Part shown: piece by piece, positions 5,716 to 8,613 of the stretch
Position numbering within the stretch: position 1 is the first letter of the stretch
Layout: every line of letters begins with the position of its first letter
Source of the DNA: Candidatus Aminicenantota bacterium
GTDB taxonomy: Bacteria; Acidobacteriota; Aminicenantia; UBA2199
NCBI GenBank assembly: GCA_030639705.1
Contig: DAOWKX010000131.1
Coordinates: 1 to 8,613 of the forward strand
DNA: 8,613 nucleotides
Direction: 5' to 3'
Notes under the pieces: model-generated
Databases searched by the model: none
The model's input: only the letters and a program-made list of their open reading frames with translations
What the model was told of the DNA's origin: nothing
Translations under genes and position numbers: made by a program

Positions 5716-5958
5716 ATGACTAAAGAAGAAATTTTATCAAAAGTTAAGGGCGTTGTTTCAGAAAAATTGAATGTTGGAGAAGATCAGATAACGATTGATG
5801 CCAAATTTGTTGAGGATCTGGGTGCAGATTCATTGGATCAGGTCGAATTGATCATGGCTCTGGAAGATGAATTTGATCTTAAAATTCCCGAAGAGGAAGC
5901 AGAACAATTATCGACCATTGGAGCGGCTGTGGATTTTATTCTTTCCAAAACACAATAA
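5716..5958 (+). CDS. acpP: Acyl carrier protein
   Basis: This 80-residue acidic four-helix protein carries fatty-acyl intermediates on a 4'-phosphopantetheine arm. The attachment site is Ser39 in the GADSLD motif (36-41), followed by the conserved helix-2 sequence QVELIMALEDEFDLKIPEEEAE. That face docks FabG, FabF and PlsX, all encoded beside it. Length and acidity are typical. It lies between fabG and fabF, the common bacterial order; its stop is 3 bases before the fabF start. The holo-ACP synthase needed to add the arm is not in the window. Confidence 0.97.
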   Translation: MTKEEILSKVKGVVSEKLNVGEDQITIDAKFVEDLGADSLDQVELIMALEDEFDLKIPEEEAEQLSTIGAAVDFILSKTQ

Positions 5959-5961
5959 ATA

Positions 5962-7227
5962 ATGGATTTTGTCAATAAATCTATCAATCTTAGACGGGTG
6001 GTGGTTACCGGTCTCGGAATTATATCTCCTGTTGGCAAATCGGTTCCGGAAAGTTGGGAGTCCATCAAAAATGGTAAAACAGGAATCCGCAGAATCACCA
6101 GATTTGATCCGGAGGGGTATTATTCCCAGATTGCTGGAGAAGTCAGAGATTATGATCCATATGAATATTTTGACAGGAAGGAGTTAAGAAAAATTGATCC
6201 CTTTATCCAGTTTGCTCTACTAGCTGCCGAAGAAGCAATAAAAGACAGTCAATTAAAGCTGGATACTTTAAATAATGAAAGAGCTGGTGTTTATGTTGGA
6301 TCTGGAATAGGCGGAATATATTCAATCGAGATCAATCACCGAACTTTGCTGGAAAGAGGTTTTTCCAGAATTTCTCCTTTCTTTTTACCGTCTTCAATTG
6401 CAAACCTGGCGACCGGCCAGATTTCAATCAAATATGGATTAAAAGGGCCCAATCTGGCCAATGTGACGGCCTGTGCCACCAGCACTCATTCTGTCGGAGA
6501 TTCTTATAAAATTGTTCAGATGGGAGAGGCGGATGTGATGTTAGCTGGAGGAGCCGAATATCCCATAACACCTCTGGGTATTGCCGGTTTTTCAGTGATG
6601 CGAGCCCTGTCTTCCAGAAATCACGAACCGGAAAAGGCCAGCCGTCCTTTTGATAAAGAGAGGGATGGCTTTGTGGTTGCAGAAGGTGCAGCTATTCTAC
6701 TACTTGAAGATCTGGAACATGCCATAAAGCGAGGAGCCAAGATATATGCAGAAATAGTGGGGTATGGTTTTACCGGTGATGCCTACCACATGACTGCCCC
6801 TGATCCGGAAGCAGATGGAGCGTATCGATCGATGAAAATAGCCATGGATCGTGCGGGTATTGAAAAAGAACAGGTTGATTATATCAATGCTCATGGGACA
6901 TCAACTCCCCTGAATGACAAATATGAAACTCATGCGGTCAAGAGATTGTTTGGTGATTACGCCTATAAATTGAGTATCAGTTCTACAAAATCCATGACCG
7001 GGCATATGTTAGGTGCTACCGGAGGTGCCGAAGCCATTTTCACCGCACTTTCAATATTCGACTCCTTTGTTCCTCCGACCATAAATTATGAATTCCCTGA
7101 TGAGGATTGCGATCTGAATTACACTCCAAATAAGGGTATTAAAAAAGAAATTGGGTATGCATTATCCAATTCCTTTGGGTTCGGCGGAACCAACGGAACA
7201 CTTCTTTTTAAAAAATTCGAATCATAG
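5962..7227 (+). CDS. fabF: 3-oxoacyl-[acyl-carrier-protein] synthase II FabF
   Basis: FabF condenses malonyl-ACP with acyl-ACP to extend the chain by two carbons. The 421-residue product has the KAS I/II Cys-His-His triad: Cys171 in TACATSTHS, His311 in NAHGTSTPLND and His348 in TGHMLGATGG. Lys343 lies in STKSM, and the glycine-rich end NSFGFGGTNG is at 403-412. Cys-His-His, and not Cys-His-Asn, separates it from FabH. KAS II is preferred to KAS I by overall motif wording and by the acpP-fabF order. About ten residues precede the usual RRVVVTGLG start; ATG 5962 is the only in-frame ATG there. No SD is visible, so translation probably depends on ribosomes finishing acpP 3 bases earlier. It is the last gene of the operon and is convergent with the deacylase gene. 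Confidence 0.95.
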   Translation: MDFVNKSINLRRVVVTGLGIISPVGKSVPESWESIKNGKTGIRRITRFDPEGYYSQIAGEVRDYDPYEYFDRKELRKIDPFIQFALLAAEEAIKDSQLKLDTLNNERAGVYVGSGIGGIYSIEINHRTLLERGFSRISPFFLPSSIANLATGQISIKYGLKGPNLANVTACATSTHSVGDSYKIVQMGEADVMLAGGAEYPITPLGIAGFSVMRALSSRNHEPEKASRPFDKERDGFVVAEGAAILLLEDLEHAIKRGAKIYAEIVGYGFTGDAYHMTAPDPEADGAYRSMKIAMDRAGIEKEQVDYINAHGTSTPLNDKYETHAVKRLFGDYAYKLSISSTKSMTGHMLGATGGAEAIFTALSIFDSFVPPTINYEFPDEDCDLNYTPNKGIKKEIGYALSNSFGFGGTNGTLLFKKFES

Positions 7228-7245
7228 AATAAATATTTCTTATAT

Positions 7246-8613
7246 TCAGACTGTTGATTTTTTCAGTATTCTTCCTGGCAGACTTCCGGTATGTTCACCG
7301 TTTTGGATAATAATTTTTCCGTTTACAACCACCCATTCGATTCCCAGGGGATATTGTTTTGGCTTTTCCCAGGTTGCCTGATCTGAAACCTTATCCGGAT
7401 TAAAGATCACCACATCGGCAAAATAATTTTCCTTTATCTGTCCTCTATGTTTTAATCCGAATTTTTGAGCAGTCAGAGAGGTCATTTTTTTAATGGCCTG
7501 CCCCAAGCTAAATATTTTTTCATTCCGGGCATACCTGCCCAGAATCCGGGTGAATGTGCCGTAGTATCGCGGGTGGGGTTTTCCCTTGCCCAGTAAACCG
7601 TAAGGGGCAACTGCCTCCCCATCGGCACCGATAACCACAAGGGGATGAGCCAGGATCCGTTTCAGGTTTTCTTCGCTGGCAAAGAACAAAATCATAGCAA
7701 CGCGATTCTCTTCTTCAATAAGTAAATCCCGTATGAATTCATAAGGCTCCTTCCGGATTTCCCCGGCAGCCTCGAGAATATTTTTTCCTTCAAAGGTTTT
7801 GTTTTTTTCAGTAAAAACCGAACTTATCAGAACTTTATCCCAGGAACCAAGCTTTTTTTCCTGTTCTTTCAAATGATTGCGAATTTTAGAATCTAAATTC
7901 GGGTCTTTTAGCCTGGCAATAAACTCTTTTGTGATACCTTGTTTTGACCAGAGAGGAAAAAAATAGCTTAGGCCGGTGGAACCGGCCACATAGGGGTACC
8001 TGTCCGCTAAAATGTTAATTCCTTCTTTCGCAGCAGACTCGATTTTTGTTATTGCATCATCTATTTTCGGCCAATTTCTTTGATATGCAACTTTTAAATG
8101 AGAAATTTGTAAACTCACACCTGTTTTTTTGGAGATTTGAATTGCTTCTTCCATGGATTCCAGCAGTTTGTCCCCTTCATCTCTCATATGGGTGGCATAG
8201 ATGCCCCGGAACCGGGCAACCTCATGACACAGTTCGATGAGCTCTCTGGTATCTGCATAGCTTCCAGGTGCATATTCGAGGCCGCTTGACATTCCCAGTG
8301 CACCGGAATTTAAATTTTCCCGGATCTTTTTTCTCATCCGACGTATTTCTTTTTCGGTCGGAGGACGGTCATAATATCCAACAACTTCTCCCCTCAAGTT
8401 TCCATGGCCCAGTAAAGTGGCGTAATTGAGAGCTATTCCCTTTTCACCGAGGCGTTTAAAAAACCCATTGATGTCTCTCCAGTCCAGTTTAATATCATAT
8501 TCTTCTTTATAATATTTATGATATTCGCTGAAAAAGGCATCAGAAATTGGGAAGGTAGAGAATCCGCAATTGCCGCGGATTTCATTTGTAACGCCCTTCC
8601 TGACCTGACTCTC
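7246..8613 (-). CDS. N-acyl-D-amino-acid deacylase (D-aminoacylase), partial, 5' end outside window
   Basis: This amidohydrolase-superfamily enzyme would remove the acyl group from N-acyl-D-amino acids. The frame is open to the right edge, so 455 C-terminal residues are present. By comparison with the family, roughly 80 N-terminal residues, including the HxH metal motif, lie outside. I reject the internal TTG at 8395-8397 as a start, because the 72 codons before it encode conserved sequence. They include GVTNEIRGNCGFS, with metal-ligand Cys15 of the fragment at 8566-8568, and LLGHGNLRG. Further marks are GMSSGLEYAPGSYA, YATHMRDEG (His142), LQISHLK (His172), ADRYPY, VIGADG (Asp331), HPRYYGTFTRILGRY and the C-terminal VNG-x-TGSLPGR. 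Acyl and side-chain preferences cannot be read. Related members act on D-Glu or D-Asp derivatives, so activity on D-amino acids in general is inferred. No terminator is visible in the 18-bp gap to fabF. Confidence 0.92.
   Translation of the reverse strand, partial: ESQVRKGVTNEIRGNCGFSTFPISDAFFSEYHKYYKEEYDIKLDWRDINGFFKRLGEKGIALNYATLLGHGNLRGEVVGYYDRPPTEKEIRRMRKKIRENLNSGALGMSSGLEYAPGSYADTRELIELCHEVARFRGIYATHMRDEGDKLLESMEEAIQISKKTGVSLQISHLKVAYQRNWPKIDDAITKIESAAKEGINILADRYPYVAGSTGLSYFFPLWSKQGITKEFIARLKDPNLDSKIRNHLKEQEKKLGSWDKVLISSVFTEKNKTFEGKNILEAAGEIRKEPYEFIRDLLIEEENRVAMILFFASEENLKRILAHPLVVIGADGEAVAPYGLLGKGKPHPRYYGTFTRILGRYARNEKIFSLGQAIKKMTSLTAQKFGLKHRGQIKENYFADVVIFNPDKVSDQATWEKPKQYPLGIEWVVVNGKIIIQNGEHTGSLPGRILKKSTV

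Noticed and set aside
8395..8397. TTG as start of the deacylase gene.
   Set aside because: The 72 codons before it, up to the window edge, encode conserved D-aminoacylase motifs including GNCGFS and LLGHG.
1..8613. CRISPR array, tRNA, rRNA, intact insertion sequence, toxin-antitoxin or defence system.
   Set aside because: No regularly spaced repeats, cloverleaf-like segment, transposase or defence-gene motif was seen in the intergenic regions or coding frames.

Overview
This is an AT-rich bacterial chromosome segment with an ordinary, well-conserved core. Its centre is a fatty-acid and phospholipid precursor operon (yceD/DUF177, rpmF, plsX, fabG, acpP, fabF, positions 3237-7227) preceded by the tRNA-modifying gene miaB. 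Good Shine-Dalgarno sites, TTGACx/TATAAT-type promoters and the rpmF-plsX-fab order fit a low-GC anaerobic bacterium. Firmicutes-like, Thermotogota-like or Atribacterota-like lineages are all possible. This taxonomic reading is inference, and no phylum is fixed by the sequence alone.

Layout. Positions 3-137 hold the last 44 codons of a plus-strand gene cut by the window edge, weakly like an alpha/beta hydrolase. Positions 138-371 are non-coding, with an AT-rich hairpin and a strand-asymmetric, repeat-like segment. Positions 372-1622 (minus) encode an exported C45-type Ntn-hydrolase. Positions 1623-1853 are a divergent promoter region with a homopolymer tract, a REP-like palindrome fragment and a 15-bp-arm inverted repeat. 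miaB follows at 1854-3146. A 90-bp gap carries a good promoter for the tightly packed six-gene operon. Convergent to fabF, with only 18 bp between the stop codons, is a 5'-truncated N-acyl-D-amino-acid deacylase gene that runs off the right edge (7246-8613, minus).

How the genes fit together. AcpP carries the growing acyl chain, FabF elongates it and FabG reduces the beta-keto product. PlsX then moves finished acyl chains from ACP to phosphate for glycerophospholipid synthesis. Co-transcription with ribosomal protein L32 and the DUF177 protein links membrane-lipid supply to ribosome production, as in many bacteria. fabD, fabH, fabZ and an enoyl reductase are absent, so the cycle must be completed from other loci. 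The two flanking minus-strand genes both encode predicted amide hydrolases.

I found no convincing new multi-gene system. The points most worth a second look are in the intergenic DNA at 138-371 and 1623-1853, with smaller oddities in FabG cofactor residues, the C45 lipobox and the fabF start.
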